Positions 8,704 through 18,423 of a stretch of DNA of 64,000 nt are shown piece after piece. Source of the DNA: Pseudodesulfovibrio nedwellii (GTDB taxonomy: Bacteria; Desulfobacterota; Desulfovibrionia; Desulfovibrionales; Desulfovibrionaceae); assembly GCF_027923765.1 (NCBI RefSeq), contig NZ_AP026709.1, positions 1,669,501 through 1,733,500 of the forward strand, given 5' to 3'. Numbering within the stretch: position 1 is the first letter of the stretch; every line of letters starts with the position of its first letter. The position numbers and the translations under genes were made by a program. A model generated the notes under the pieces. That model saw only the letters and a list, made by a program, of their open reading frames with translations, was not told the origin of the DNA and searched no databases.

Positions 8704-9300
8704 ATCTTCTCCATTCATATTTTCTTACCATTCTCATGATTACGGAGCCACGAAAAACACCTCTAATCATGTTTGGTGACAGCCATAGCTTATCACTGCG
8801 GTAATATTTCAATTCATACGTTCACGAAGCAAACTGTAATCAAGCAATCATCCAAAGATATAAAATCATTGGTATTACAAAAAACCAAAGGACCATGTCC
8901 TTTAGGAACCAGCCCCAAAAGGCGGAGGCAGGTGTCATTGTGCGCCCAAATTTTGTGATAAATATTGGTATGAATCCAGTCTTTGAAACAAAATCACTGG
9001 ATCGCTCTGATGAGGTCAGATGTAATATTGAACAAAAATCTTGAAATCAACAGCCAACTGATTGCCTGCCATTCTACACTGCAATTCTATAATTATTCCC
9101 AACGGACACTTTTTTATTTCAACATGCCACGTGTTCAAGAAAGAACCGGCACTGAATATAGCTTGCAAAACTATGTAGCTATGGTATCCGTTTTCATATG
9201 TCAAGATGACGTAACACCTTCTGGTACAAAAGGAAAGTCTATTTTTACACAATACCAAGCAAAGCCTTGCCAATATACTCCTACAACACGCTAAATTTAA
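8704..9300. other. Intergenic region without a supported gene
   Basis: About 600 bp lies between the divergent IclR gene and the orphan terminator at 9301. One reading frame (TTG 8983 to 9294, 103 residues) ends six bases before that terminator but has no ribosome-binding site or recognisable motif. A short or decayed transcript unit cannot be excluded. Confidence 0.4.
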
Positions 9301-9338
9301 ACGGCTTGGAAGAAACACCTTCCAAGCCGTTACTTTTT
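9301..9338 (+). terminator. Orphan rho-independent terminator
   Basis: ACGGCTTGGAAG pairs perfectly with CTTCCAAGCCGT across a 6-nt loop and is followed by TACTTTTT. No recognised gene ends upstream on the plus strand, so it implies an unannotated plus-strand transcript. Confidence 0.75.
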
Positions 9339-9506
9339 CATAGAGGACTGTGGATGGATTCTCTTGAAAGCCATGCAAACGATCATCCAACATTCCTACT
9401 GTTCCGTTGCACTCCCGGAAATATCCTGTATGCTCAAAGAGAATTGAACTCTTTTCAATTATTCGACCACCCGTAAAAATGGGCTTCCGAGGGAGAAGGA
9501 GAGGAT

Positions 9507-11219
9507 ATGAAACGTCTCGCTTTAATCATCTTCTGTCTCATAACGATATTTACCGTCGTTCTGGTCACCTATTTCATATCCATGAATCAACAGATCAACA
9601 CCGCGTGGCATAATTCCAAAATCCAACTTGAAACATCACAAAGTCTTTTTCTTGATAAAATAAACAAATATAAACATTTACCATTTACAGTATCCAAAAA
9701 CAGGACGATTCTGAGACTTTTCGAAAACCGTGCAGACTACATCAAAACGGGAATATTGATCAAGGCTATTCAAGTCCGCTCAGGCGCAGCCGTCGTCTAC
9801 ATCATGGACAAACAAGGCAACACAATCGCGTCGAGCAATTATGATGAACCGGATAGTTTCGTCGGCAAAAACTATGAATTTCGGCCCTATTTTCAACGGG
9901 CTATGGATGGTCGGGAAGGGTCCATGTATGCCATCGGCGCTACGAGCGGCATCCCCGGCTACTATCTCTCCCATCCCATCATGCTGAACTCCGAAATCGT
10001 CGGCGTGGCAGTGGTAAAATTCGAACTCTCGGAACTTCAAAATACATGGAAGGCCACGAACAACATCGTCATGGCAAAAGATCCCAACGGCGTCATTGTC
10101 CTTTCAAGTCGAGAAGACTGGATCAACAAAACTCTTGCCCCTTTGCCGAAACGACTCCTAAAAGCAGCCCGCAAGGGACGTTTATACAAGGGTGCTCCAC
10201 TTGCCCCGCTTGCTGTTTCCACCGGAAAAAGCTTGGGTACTCAGTGGATCGAAATCGACCAGACACGATACCTACTCAATGAACAACGGGTCCTCGGCAA
10301 ACAATGGGAATTGCTTGTCCTTGTTCCATGGTCTGACATGGTAGACAACAGCATGCGAAAAAGTCTCATTGCCTTTTTGGCAAGCCTCGCGGCCGCGGCC
10401 GGCATACTCCTCATCCAGGCACACTTTCTTAAAAAACGCATGGAACGAAGGATCGAAAGGGCCAGACGGACCCGACGAATTGACTCGGAAAGAGAGGAAT
10501 CGCTCAGGCAACTTGCAGACTCCATCGCCCACCAGATTCGCAACCCGCTCATTGGCATAGGAGGCAATGCCAACCTGCTGAAACGGAAAATCCCGGAGGA
10601 CGAGAACATGATTGAACACCTTGGAACAATCATGAACTGTTGCCACGATCTGGAGCAACTGGTTGTCTCTGTCAGGGATTATATTGACATCATGCCAACG
10701 GAAGCCATTCCCTTCGATTTGGAAACATTGGTCGAGAAAGCCCATTTTAAAGTCATGGCTGACGTAAATCCGCCACTCGAAGCTGTCCATTGGCGCATCA
10801 GCATAGCCCCGGTTTCATTGCCCATGGACGAAATCCTCATCGGTAAAGCTCTCCATGAAATCCTTACCAATGCGTTGGAGGCAAGAAACTCCGACACCAT
10901 TTCAATCGAAATTATCGGCGAATGGAAGACAACAAAAGAATGCGCTAGCAAATTCGATCTTCCCAGCGAGAAGTGCTATGTGCTCACGATCTACGACTCA
11001 GGCAGTGGCATTGATGCAGACATTTTCAATCATGTCATGGAACCTTTTTTCTCGACCAAACCGCACGGCTCAGGTCTCGGCCTCGCCAAAGCAAAACGCG
11101 TCGTACAGCTATTCAACGGCGAGTTCGCCATTGCTTCACCTGTTCCCGGACACACGGAATGGAGTACCATGGTACAATTGACCATGCCATTTCTGGTCGA
11201 TCTGAAAATCGAACAATGA
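9507..11219 (+). CDS. Membrane-bound sensor histidine kinase, DctB-like
   Basis: This 570-residue kinase has an N-terminal membrane helix (about 5-25), a periplasmic double-Cache-like sensor (about 30-285), and a second membrane helix (about 295-318). These are followed by a HisKA domain with SIAHQIRNPL and a HATPase domain with N, DSGSGI and GSGLGLA boxes. The layout matches sensors of C4-dicarboxylates or other small acids. GGAGAGG precedes the ATG. No response regulator gene adjoins it, so it is an orphan kinase here. The ligand is unknown. Confidence 0.88.
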   Translation: MKRLALIIFCLITIFTVVLVTYFISMNQQINTAWHNSKIQLETSQSLFLDKINKYKHLPFTVSKNRTILRLFENRADYIKTGILIKAIQVRSGAAVVYIMDKQGNTIASSNYDEPDSFVGKNYEFRPYFQRAMDGREGSMYAIGATSGIPGYYLSHPIMLNSEIVGVAVVKFELSELQNTWKATNNIVMAKDPNGVIVLSSREDWINKTLAPLPKRLLKAARKGRLYKGAPLAPLAVSTGKSLGTQWIEIDQTRYLLNEQRVLGKQWELLVLVPWSDMVDNSMRKSLIAFLASLAAAAGILLIQAHFLKKRMERRIERARRTRRIDSEREESLRQLADSIAHQIRNPLIGIGGNANLLKRKIPEDENMIEHLGTIMNCCHDLEQLVVSVRDYIDIMPTEAIPFDLETLVEKAHFKVMADVNPPLEAVHWRISIAPVSLPMDEILIGKALHEILTNALEARNSDTISIEIIGEWKTTKECASKFDLPSEKCYVLTIYDSGSGIDADIFNHVMEPFFSTKPHGSGLGLAKAKRVVQLFNGEFAIASPVPGHTEWSTMVQLTMPFLVDLKIEQ

Positions 11220-11236
11220 CAATCAATTTGGATAAA

Positions 11237-11704
11237 CTATTTTGCAACCGTAGCGAACAAAGCACGGGTCAACGTCGCAAGATCATATGGAGAAAGTTCG
11301 ATATCCACTCCCCTGCGCCCGCCACTCACAAAGATGGTTTCGTACCCTTCTGCCGAAGCATCGACGACTGTCTTGAGCGACTTTTTCTGACCAAGGGGAC
11401 TCACGCCGCCAACAACGTAACCGGTCACCCGCTCAACCATTCCGATGTCTGCCATCCCCACTTTCTTCACCCCGATGGCCTTGGCCAGCAGCTTCATGTC
11501 CAACTGTTTTGAAACAGGCAGGACAGCCACTGTCAAATCTTTCGTACTGCTCCCGACAACAAGGGTCTTAAAAACTCTTTCAGGAGCAATTTTTAATTTT
11601 TGAGCCGCTTCCATGCCATACGATTCAGCAGTTGAATCATGCTCATATTCGTGAACAAAAAAAGTAATACCGGCCTTCTTCGCCTTATCAATAGCTGGGG
11701 TCAT
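11237..11704 (-). CDS. ybaK: YbaK/EbsC-type Cys-tRNA deacylase
   Basis: This protein of about 155 residues belongs to the YbaK/ProX editing family. These enzymes hydrolyse Cys mis-attached to tRNA-Pro. The motifs ERVFKTLVV, GVSPLG and the C-terminal GGRRGVDIEL are typical. ATG at 11704 is chosen because AGGAAAAG sits just upstream; a longer frame from 11752 lacks such a site. It converges with the kinase gene, with 17 bp between stops. Confidence 0.9.
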   Translation of the reverse strand: MTPAIDKAKKAGITFFVHEYEHDSTAESYGMEAAQKLKIAPERVFKTLVVGSSTKDLTVAVLPVSKQLDMKLLAKAIGVKKVGMADIGMVERVTGYVVGGVSPLGQKKSLKTVVDASAEGYETIFVSGGRRGVDIELSPYDLATLTRALFATVAK

Positions 11705-11986
11705 TGTCTTTTCCTGTGATATCTTGATCGAAAGGACTCCATCCCCGACCATGCGTTCAATGAGTTTCGCCTACCACCGAACCATCCCTGACCACAAGCC
11801 GATCCATCCCATAAAAAAGGACAATATGATCTTCATAAAAGCCCACTTCAAACAAACAAAATGATTGGCTCCATTGAGAATGGAATTATTCAGGACTAAA
11901 TGGTATCGGACAAGTAATATATACACCCGAAATGATACAGACTGACGCCCTAAAAAATCCAGTAACCTTCACCAAGGAAGGATCAC

Positions 11987-13090
11987 ATGTCTCATTCGCG
12001 CTTTAACGTCACCCTACTTTTGCTCATCGCCTTGCTGCTCGCATGTCCACACGGGGCGCAGGCCTGCACCGGAATGCGCGTCATTGCCCAGGACGGTTCC
12101 GTTGCCTTTGCCCGTTCACTCGAATTCGGTTTTCCTTCAAAGTCCGACATCATGGTTGTCCCACGCGGCATGCAATGGACCGCCTCCGCGCCTGACGGCA
12201 AAGACGGATTGCAATGGACCAACACATACGCCTTCGTCGGCCCCAATGCCTTTGGATTGAATCGCCCCCTTGAGGGCATGAACGAAAAAAGTCTCTATGT
12301 AGCCGGGTTCTGGATGACAACCGGAGAAACCAATTTCCCCAAAGTCAACCCAGCGGATTACCCCAAAGCGATCTCTCAATTAGACATGTGCGCCTGGGTT
12401 CTCAGCAATTTCGCGACCGTTGCAGAAGTAAAAAAAGGTCTTTCCAAACAAAAACTGACCGGAGTGACCCTCGAAGCCATGCACACAACACCCCTTGCCC
12501 ATTGGTATGTGATGGACAAGACCGGCAAGGCAATCGTCATCGAATCCATAGACGGAAAAATCCAATTCTCAGACAACCCTGTTGGTGTCGTCACTAATGC
12601 CCCGTACTTCGGATGGCATCTCGACAATTTACGCAATTACATCAATTTACGCCCCGCAAATGTTGAACAATTCAAACTCGGCGAGTATACGGTACGTCCT
12701 CTGGGCGAAGGAACCGGCCTTCTTGGGTTGCCGGGAGACATGACTCCTCCCTCACGCTTTGTCAGAGCCGCTTTTTTTGCAAACATCGCCATCCAGCCTA
12801 CCGACGCAGACAGCGCCGTCACCTTGGGTATGAACCTGATCGCCAACTTTTCTATCCCCAGAGGGATCACGTCATCCGTTGATTCAGAGGGAAAACGCGG
12901 CTACGACTATACACAGTGGACGACCGTTTATGATTTAAGCAGAAAGGCCTTGTACTACCGAACTTACATCAACCAAGACTATAAGGTCATACACTTCGAC
13001 AAACTCCCGCTGAATGGGAAAAAACAACACACCATTCCCCTATGGGGCGTCAAACCTACCTACGAAGACGTCAGCCAAAAGACGCAATAA
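11987..13090 (+). CDS. Secreted linear amide C-N hydrolase (choloylglycine hydrolase family)
   Basis: This 367-residue protein has a clear signal peptide ending AQA, directly followed by CTGMRV. Cleavage would expose Cys27 as the N-terminal nucleophile of the Ntn-hydrolase fold. Other motifs are ARSLEFG, GMNEKSLYVAG and the late Asn/Arg region. The family hydrolyses linear amides such as conjugated bile salts, penicillin V or N-acyl homoserine lactones. In a free-living bacterium the substrate is open. AGGAAGG lies 5-10 bp before the ATG. A strong terminator follows, so it is probably monocistronic. Confidence 0.88.
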   Translation: MSHSRFNVTLLLLIALLLACPHGAQACTGMRVIAQDGSVAFARSLEFGFPSKSDIMVVPRGMQWTASAPDGKDGLQWTNTYAFVGPNAFGLNRPLEGMNEKSLYVAGFWMTTGETNFPKVNPADYPKAISQLDMCAWVLSNFATVAEVKKGLSKQKLTGVTLEAMHTTPLAHWYVMDKTGKAIVIESIDGKIQFSDNPVGVVTNAPYFGWHLDNLRNYINLRPANVEQFKLGEYTVRPLGEGTGLLGLPGDMTPPSRFVRAAFFANIAIQPTDADSAVTLGMNLIANFSIPRGITSSVDSEGKRGYDYTQWTTVYDLSRKALYYRTYINQDYKVIHFDKLPLNGKKQHTIPLWGVKPTYEDVSQKTQ

Positions 13091-13106
13091 CAAGAACACC
13101 GAAAAA

Positions 13107-13141
13107 AGAAGGCTTGAAAGGTATTCTTTTCAAGCCTTCTT
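13107..13141 (+). terminator. Rho-independent terminator after the Ntn hydrolase
   Basis: AGAAGGCTTGAAA pairs with TTTCAAGCCTTCT across a short loop, 17 bp after the stop codon. Confidence 0.8.
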
Positions 13142-13215
13142 GCATATCTCCAACAATTGACACCTGTCATCAGATCAGGCAGGGGGATTCCATAAGACTA
13201 AATCAAGGAGTGTTG

Positions 13216-13281
13216 ATGATCATTTGTTTTATTGATCTTGTGTCTGAAGTTGCCAAAGAGCAAGGCAATCAAAAGGCTTAA
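13216..13281 (+). CDS. Possible 21-residue small protein
   Basis: A short frame MIICFIDLVSEVAKEQGNQKA starts with ATG five bases after a perfect AAGGAG and ends in TAA. It lies in the 409-bp gap between the Ntn hydrolase terminator and rsgA. The predicted peptide has a hydrophobic first half and a polar second half. No family is recognised. The only support is the ribosome-binding site and position. Confidence 0.3.
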   Translation: MIICFIDLVSEVAKEQGNQKA

Positions 13282-13499
13282 ACGGTTTTCACCCACATGC
13301 TATTGTGGCGTATGGTCAAATCTCGCAGGCCAATTTGATGTGTGTTTCTTCCGAAACCACTCCTTTGTTTTGCCCTCCCTTTTTTGCAACACATTCATCA
13401 TTGGTTATACTTCCAAAACCTTTGCCCTTGCGCCATAGGTTTTATGACTATGAATCGCGGCTGGATTTTCAAGCCGCCACAATAAAATGGTGATGACAC

Positions 13500-14609
13500 A
13501 TGACAAATCATATCGAATTACAATCAAAAAAATTCTTTGACCCAACACGACTCGGCGAATTGGGATGGAATACATACTTTGACCTCCAATTGGCGGACAT
13601 AGATGTGGCAAACAGCCACATTGCCCGTATCATAAGCATACAGCGCGGCCAATTTCTGGTGACAGACGGACACAACGAACAATTGTGTTCTGCAGCAGGC
13701 AGACTTCTGCATACAAAAGACCGGGATTACCCCATCACAGGAGACTGGGTGTTAATTGAGGGCACCATAATTACGGGCGTCATTCCCCGCAAAAACATCC
13801 TTTCCCGAGGAGAAGCCGGTTCACGCAGCAATCGAACAAGGACCGCAAAACGCGAACAACCGATTGCCGCGAATCTTGATACCGTATTCATTGTTTGCGG
13901 GCTGGACCGTGATTTCAATATCAGACGACTGGAACGTTATCTGACGCTGGTCCACAATTATGGCCTTCCTCCGGTCGTGGTGCTCACCAAGGCAGACCTC
14001 CATGAAAACCCGGAGTCATTCCAACAGGACGTTGAAAGCATTGCTTTCGGCGTATCCGTCGTGTTGACCTCCATGGAAGATGGAAGAGGCAAAGCCGAAC
14101 TGGAAAGCTACCTTGAATACGGACAAACCGTAGCCATGATTGGTTCGTCAGGTGCAGGAAAGTCCACCCTGGCAAACATGCTGCACGGCAGCGACATTCA
14201 GGCCACCGGAGCGGTCAGTGACAGCGTCGGCAAAGGACGCCATACCACGACAGTGCGAGAAATCATCCGCATGCCGCAAGGCGGATTGCTCATGGACAAC
14301 CCCGGCATCCGCGAAATTGCATTCCATGAAGAAGGCAGTGGCATTGAAAACACTTTCGCCGACATAGAGGAATTGGCTACAATGTGCCGCTTTGCCAACT
14401 GCTCGCACCAACAAGAACCGGATTGTGCAGTCCTGCATGCCGTAAAAACCAGCAAGCTCCCGCACGAACGACTGGCAAGTTTTCGCAAGATGCAAAGTGA
14501 AATGGACTATCTTTCGACACGCCGCACCAAAAGCGCAGATCGTGTCGAAAAAGAACGCTGGCGAGGAGTCTCCCAACGTATTAAAAACATGAAAAAAGGC
14601 AAAAATTAA
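13500..14609 (+). CDS. rsgA: Ribosome small-subunit GTPase RsgA (YjeQ)
   Basis: This 369-residue circularly permuted GTPase has an N-terminal OB fold (about 25-115), then G4 (LTKADL) before the P-loop GSSGAGKST, then DNPGIREI (G3). It ends with a zinc knuckle Cys-x-x-x-x-Cys-x-His-x-x-x-x-x-Cys in CRFANCSHQQEPDC. RsgA helps late 30S maturation. The order G4-G1-G3 is the diagnostic permutation. A terminator follows 22 bp after the stop. Confidence 0.95.
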   Translation: MTNHIELQSKKFFDPTRLGELGWNTYFDLQLADIDVANSHIARIISIQRGQFLVTDGHNEQLCSAAGRLLHTKDRDYPITGDWVLIEGTIITGVIPRKNILSRGEAGSRSNRTRTAKREQPIAANLDTVFIVCGLDRDFNIRRLERYLTLVHNYGLPPVVVLTKADLHENPESFQQDVESIAFGVSVVLTSMEDGRGKAELESYLEYGQTVAMIGSSGAGKSTLANMLHGSDIQATGAVSDSVGKGRHTTTVREIIRMPQGGLLMDNPGIREIAFHEEGSGIENTFADIEELATMCRFANCSHQQEPDCAVLHAVKTSKLPHERLASFRKMQSEMDYLSTRRTKSADRVEKERWRGVSQRIKNMKKGKN

Positions 14610-14630
14610 CGAACGCCCAAATGCACCCAA

Positions 14631-14669
14631 AAGGCTGAGAAGAAAAGTCTTCTCAGCCTTATTCTTTTG
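14631..14669 (+). terminator. Rho-independent terminator after rsgA
   Basis: AAGGCTGAGAAG and its perfect complement flank a 6-nt loop and are followed by ATTCTTTT. Confidence 0.8.
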
Positions 14670-14736
14670 GATATACCCCCGATCAAACATAAAATTAACA
14701 AAGGGTAAAAGGATAAATTAACTGACTTTCAAATCG

Positions 14737-15360
14737 TCATCCTCTAAACAAGTCGGCAGCAGTCTTCAATTCCTGACAAAGCGGAGAATCTTCTCCACAA
14801 TTGGCAAGGACAAATTCGGCTGTCACAAGAACTTTTTTCCAACGGGGCTTCTTGGGCAAAGTTTCTTCATCAAGGTACTTGTCCAAAGTCTGCGTTCTAA
14901 AATACCCATCTCTCTCCATGTAAACATTCCATAGACCGGATTGTTCGGCCATATCAGCCTTTGTGGAACCGATTGATTCGACCCAACAGTCAACAGCCAA
15001 ATTCATGACCGTTACGGCCAAAGACCGCTTTTCATCAACCGTGCCCAACGACATTCGCGAACTCATCTCTTCAAGCAACAGATCAAGAGATTTTAAATCG
15101 TCCAGCGCTACCTGCTGATTTTTTACATCACCGGACTCGAGAGAAAGAATGGTTTCCTCCAGACTCACAAGTCGTTGACGATTTGAATCTAGCGCCTCAT
15201 ACAACTGCGTGGAAATGGACACGGCGTGTCCCATGTCCATGGGACCAACCGGTCGAACAATCATTAGGCACAAAGACTCTTCTTCAATCTCCATCTGCGT
15301 CACCCAAAAGGAGACCTTGAGTTCACGACCTTCACTGGCAAAGACTACGACATCATCTAC
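14737..15360 (-). pseudogene. C-terminal fragment of the hybrid kinase, separated by an in-frame amber codon
   Basis: The reading frame after the TAG at 15361-15363 stays open without a frameshift for 208 codons. Its first residues, VDDVVVFASEGRELKVSFWV then MEIEEESLCLMIVRPVG, read as the missing second half of the PAS domain that the upstream kinase breaks off in. The remaining 150 residues are helical and of unknown function. A GTG at 15303 could start an independent 188-residue protein, but no good ribosome-binding site is seen. I take it as the tail of a gene broken by one nonsense mutation, or read through. Confidence 0.7.
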
Positions 15361-18186
15361 CTAACTCGGCAAATCGAACGCCGCTGATTGAAGATGGACG
15401 GAATCAAGCAAAGCCGCACACTGCTGCGCCTCGACATTAACCAGCAATGACGCAAGAGGGCGGCCAAGCATGGTATCGGCAACATTTCCGGTGAGCACTT
15501 CAAAAGGATGGTTGCAAAAGGCAATCTCGTTACTCAAATTCACGCCGACAATGGCATCATCCAAAGAATCCAAAATCTTTGCCAACTTCGCCTGCATGAA
15601 CCGAAGTCCGCTTTCCGTTTTCCGTCGAAGTTCAACTTCCCGCTTCAATGCCACATTCTCTTCCAACGCAGCATAGGCCTCTTTTAACTTAAGTTGTGTC
15701 GCAACGCGCGCTCCCAACTCCTCTCGTGAAAACGGTTTTGTAAGATAGTCATTCGCACCAGCGGCAAAGCCTTTGATAACATCTTCAATACGATTCTTTA
15801 CGGTCAACAAAACTATAGGTAAAACCGAGGCCGGATATTCCTTTCGCAATTCACGACACACCGCATACCCGTCCATAGCCGGCATCATGACATCCAACAG
15901 TACCATATCCGGCTCTTTGCCGTTTTTAATCATCTGCAATGCCATAGATCCACTCTCAGCCGTTCGAAAAGAGATTCCGGCAAGATTCAGAATGGATGCA
16001 ACCACCTGCAGATTAACAGGCTCATCATCCACCACCAGAACCTTATATTTCCCGTCTGAAGACAAAGCGTGACTCTGTAAGGATTCAACCGTCACGAGAG
16101 CTGACGAATTCATCCCTTCCATGGGAGAATCAACAAGAGGAAAGACCTCTGGCGTGGTGGACAGCGAAACTGTTGAATCGCCGGAAGAAAAGGCGTCTGC
16201 CAAAGGCAGGGAAAAAGAAAAGGAACTCCCGACACCCTCTTCAGAAATAACCGCAAGTATTCCGCCATGCAGTTCCACAAGATGACGGGTAATGGAAAGC
16301 CCAAGTCCTGCCCCACCCGAACGGGAAGTACTCCCCTGAGCATATGCATCGAAGATCCGCTCCTGATCCTCGGCTGAAATGCCCATTCCAGTGTCTGTAA
16401 CAATGATTTTTGCGATGCCTTCATGAGATTCAGCTGAAACAATGATCTGGCCGGCCTCAGTAAACTTGAGACTGTTTCCAACCAGATTAAACAATATTTG
16501 TTCAAGACGATCAGGATCAGCTTTCACTGCGGGAAAATCCATTGGAATGGCATTAATCAACAAAGTATTGCCATCACGTTTCAATGCTTCGCCCAACGCG
16601 AGAACTCGTCGCACAGCGGCATATGGCTGAACAGACTCGACCCGTAACACAACATCACGATGCTTCAATCGAGAAAGATCGAGCACATCATTAATAAGCT
16701 TTGAAAGCCGTTTACCGCTATGCACGACAACCTTCAACTGTCTGGCTGTCGTACTGGATAAATCCGCCCCCCCCCTGGCAAGCAGAGAGTCAGCGATACC
16801 GACCATCCCGGCCAGTGGCGTTTTCAATTCATGCGTTGTGTTGGCGAGGAACTCATCCTTCAATCGGTCCAACTGCACCAGGCGAACGTTGGTCATTTCC
16901 AATTCTTCAGAAAGAGCCTCCGTCTGGGCAAATGCATTGGAAAAACGGAATGCGAGATAAAAGGCGTAAGAAAAAATGAAAACAAAAACCCCAAGAGGAC
17001 GAAGTGAGGCTGAATTAATGATGTGCAAGTCAAAAAACAGGTCAACCAATTCCGTGAACACCAGGGCGAGGTAGCCGACAACAAGTATTCCGACCCCTCT
17101 TTCTCTGCGAAACAAGTCAACGGCAAAACAGCAAAACATATAAACCAACACGAGACTACTAACCCAAAAGTATAAAAACAACACGACATCATACGCATTG
17201 GGAGGCGTTATGAGAATATATGCGACATAGAGCAGACCGATGCCCCAATACACACGCTCCATGAGCCAACCATATTTTTTGGGAAACAACCGATGATAAA
17301 ACATCAACATCAATGGAACGGTCACCCCATACGGCAACACGGAACAATTGATATACCATTCCCACGAAAGGGACGGGATCAATATGGTCGCCAAAAAGCC
17401 GGATGAAGGACTAAAAAGAATGGCAACACACCAAAACAAACAAAACAGTCCGAAATAAAAATATTCTTTCCCGGACTGACGCATACAAAAAAGAGCAATA
17501 TACAATAAACTCAGGCAAAAAACGGCGCTTGCCATACACGCACCGAGAAGCCGAGGTAGAGTGTAAAAATCAAGAATTTGCTGAGAAGTACCGAGAAATA
17601 TATCGCTATTCAAACCGCCTTGCGCGTTGTGATAATTGGAAACGCGAAGCTCGATTTCCATAAGCCGCCCTGATGTCGGGCACTCAGCTATCACGTAATG
17701 CCGCATGGGATTTTCGGATCCAAAACTCTTACCGAGAGTTCCGCTCGACGCTCTCTTTATCCCGTTAATCCAAGCCTCACAGACCGACATGCCACCCGTG
17801 ACAAGAATGGCCATCTGCTCTGGATAATTTGAGGGCATATTGAAACGAAGACGATAAATCCCGTTGCCCTTCGGGCTCAACACACGCCCCTGGGCAGTCT
17901 GCCCCTCCCACAGTCCAGGCACATGAAAACGATCACTTCCTTCGAAGCCATTCGCTTGTGTCGAAAGAAAACCCTCGTCCTGCCCCCTCCACTGAAATCC
18001 CCACTCTCCGAAAAGACGCACAGGCCCGTCGCTGTCAAAATCCCATGACGAAAAATCGATGGCGCCACCGAAAGCCCGCGGGGCCTGCTCTTGCGGAGTG
18101 CATCCGAAAAAAGCCAACAACACAACTGCGATCAAAAGGATAAAACGAACCGAAGCCAAATGTGTTCCATTTCTACGCAGCGTCAT
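15361..18186 (-). CDS. 7TMR-DISM hybrid sensor histidine kinase, truncated in its C-terminal PAS domain
   Basis: The 941 residues comprise an N-terminal signal or lipoprotein-like segment (FFGC at 26-29) and a periplasmic 7TMR-DISM extracellular domain (about 40-195). Next come seven membrane helices (about 205-415), HisKA with His452 in THELKTPL, HATPase (about 555-662), and a receiver domain (about 715-835) with Asp765. A PAS domain begins near 866 and ends abruptly at an amber codon. The kinase and receiver modules are complete, so phosphotransfer may still work. The frame continues past the stop. The ligand and partner are unknown. It is followed by rsgA in the opposite direction. Confidence 0.85.
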   Translation of the reverse strand: MTLRRNGTHLASVRFILLIAVVLLAFFGCTPQEQAPRAFGGAIDFSSWDFDSDGPVRLFGEWGFQWRGQDEGFLSTQANGFEGSDRFHVPGLWEGQTAQGRVLSPKGNGIYRLRFNMPSNYPEQMAILVTGGMSVCEAWINGIKRASSGTLGKSFGSENPMRHYVIAECPTSGRLMEIELRVSNYHNAQGGLNSDIFLGTSQQILDFYTLPRLLGACMASAVFCLSLLYIALFCMRQSGKEYFYFGLFCLFWCVAILFSPSSGFLATILIPSLSWEWYINCSVLPYGVTVPLMLMFYHRLFPKKYGWLMERVYWGIGLLYVAYILITPPNAYDVVLFLYFWVSSLVLVYMFCCFAVDLFRRERGVGILVVGYLALVFTELVDLFFDLHIINSASLRPLGVFVFIFSYAFYLAFRFSNAFAQTEALSEELEMTNVRLVQLDRLKDEFLANTTHELKTPLAGMVGIADSLLARGGADLSSTTARQLKVVVHSGKRLSKLINDVLDLSRLKHRDVVLRVESVQPYAAVRRVLALGEALKRDGNTLLINAIPMDFPAVKADPDRLEQILFNLVGNSLKFTEAGQIIVSAESHEGIAKIIVTDTGMGISAEDQERIFDAYAQGSTSRSGGAGLGLSITRHLVELHGGILAVISEEGVGSSFSFSLPLADAFSSGDSTVSLSTTPEVFPLVDSPMEGMNSSALVTVESLQSHALSSDGKYKVLVVDDEPVNLQVVASILNLAGISFRTAESGSMALQMIKNGKEPDMVLLDVMMPAMDGYAVCRELRKEYPASVLPIVLLTVKNRIEDVIKGFAAGANDYLTKPFSREELGARVATQLKLKEAYAALEENVALKREVELRRKTESGLRFMQAKLAKILDSLDDAIVGVNLSNEIAFCNHPFEVLTGNVADTMLGRPLASLLVNVEAQQCAALLDSVHLQSAAFDLPS

Positions 18187-18367
18187 GAGGAATTCCCGGA
18201 AGCAGTATGTTCTATGTGGTATGAGTCTTCATCATGTGACCCGCCCTCATCATTATGTCTAGTCTTTTCAAATCAAAAGGTTAAAAAAAATAGCACACAC
18301 CAATTGTATGCTCTGTAATAAGCAAACACAGGATTCGGGCAAATCAAATAAGATGAAAACGACGCTA

Positions 18368-18412
18368 AAAAAAATAAGAACTACGGCCAAAATAGGAATC
18401 TTGGCCGTAGTT
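18368..18412 (-). terminator. Rho-independent terminator after the aconitase X genes
   Basis: On the minus strand AACTACGGCCAA pairs with TTGGCCGTAGTT and is followed by CTTATTTTTTTT. It lies 12 bp after the small-subunit stop. Confidence 0.8.
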
Positions 18413-18423
18413 AAATAAACGTA

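Noticed and set aside
8983-9294. A 103-residue protein ending just before the orphan terminator
   Set aside because: It starts with TTG without a Shine-Dalgarno, has no recognisable motif and an uneven composition. It is kept only as a possibility in the finding on the terminator.
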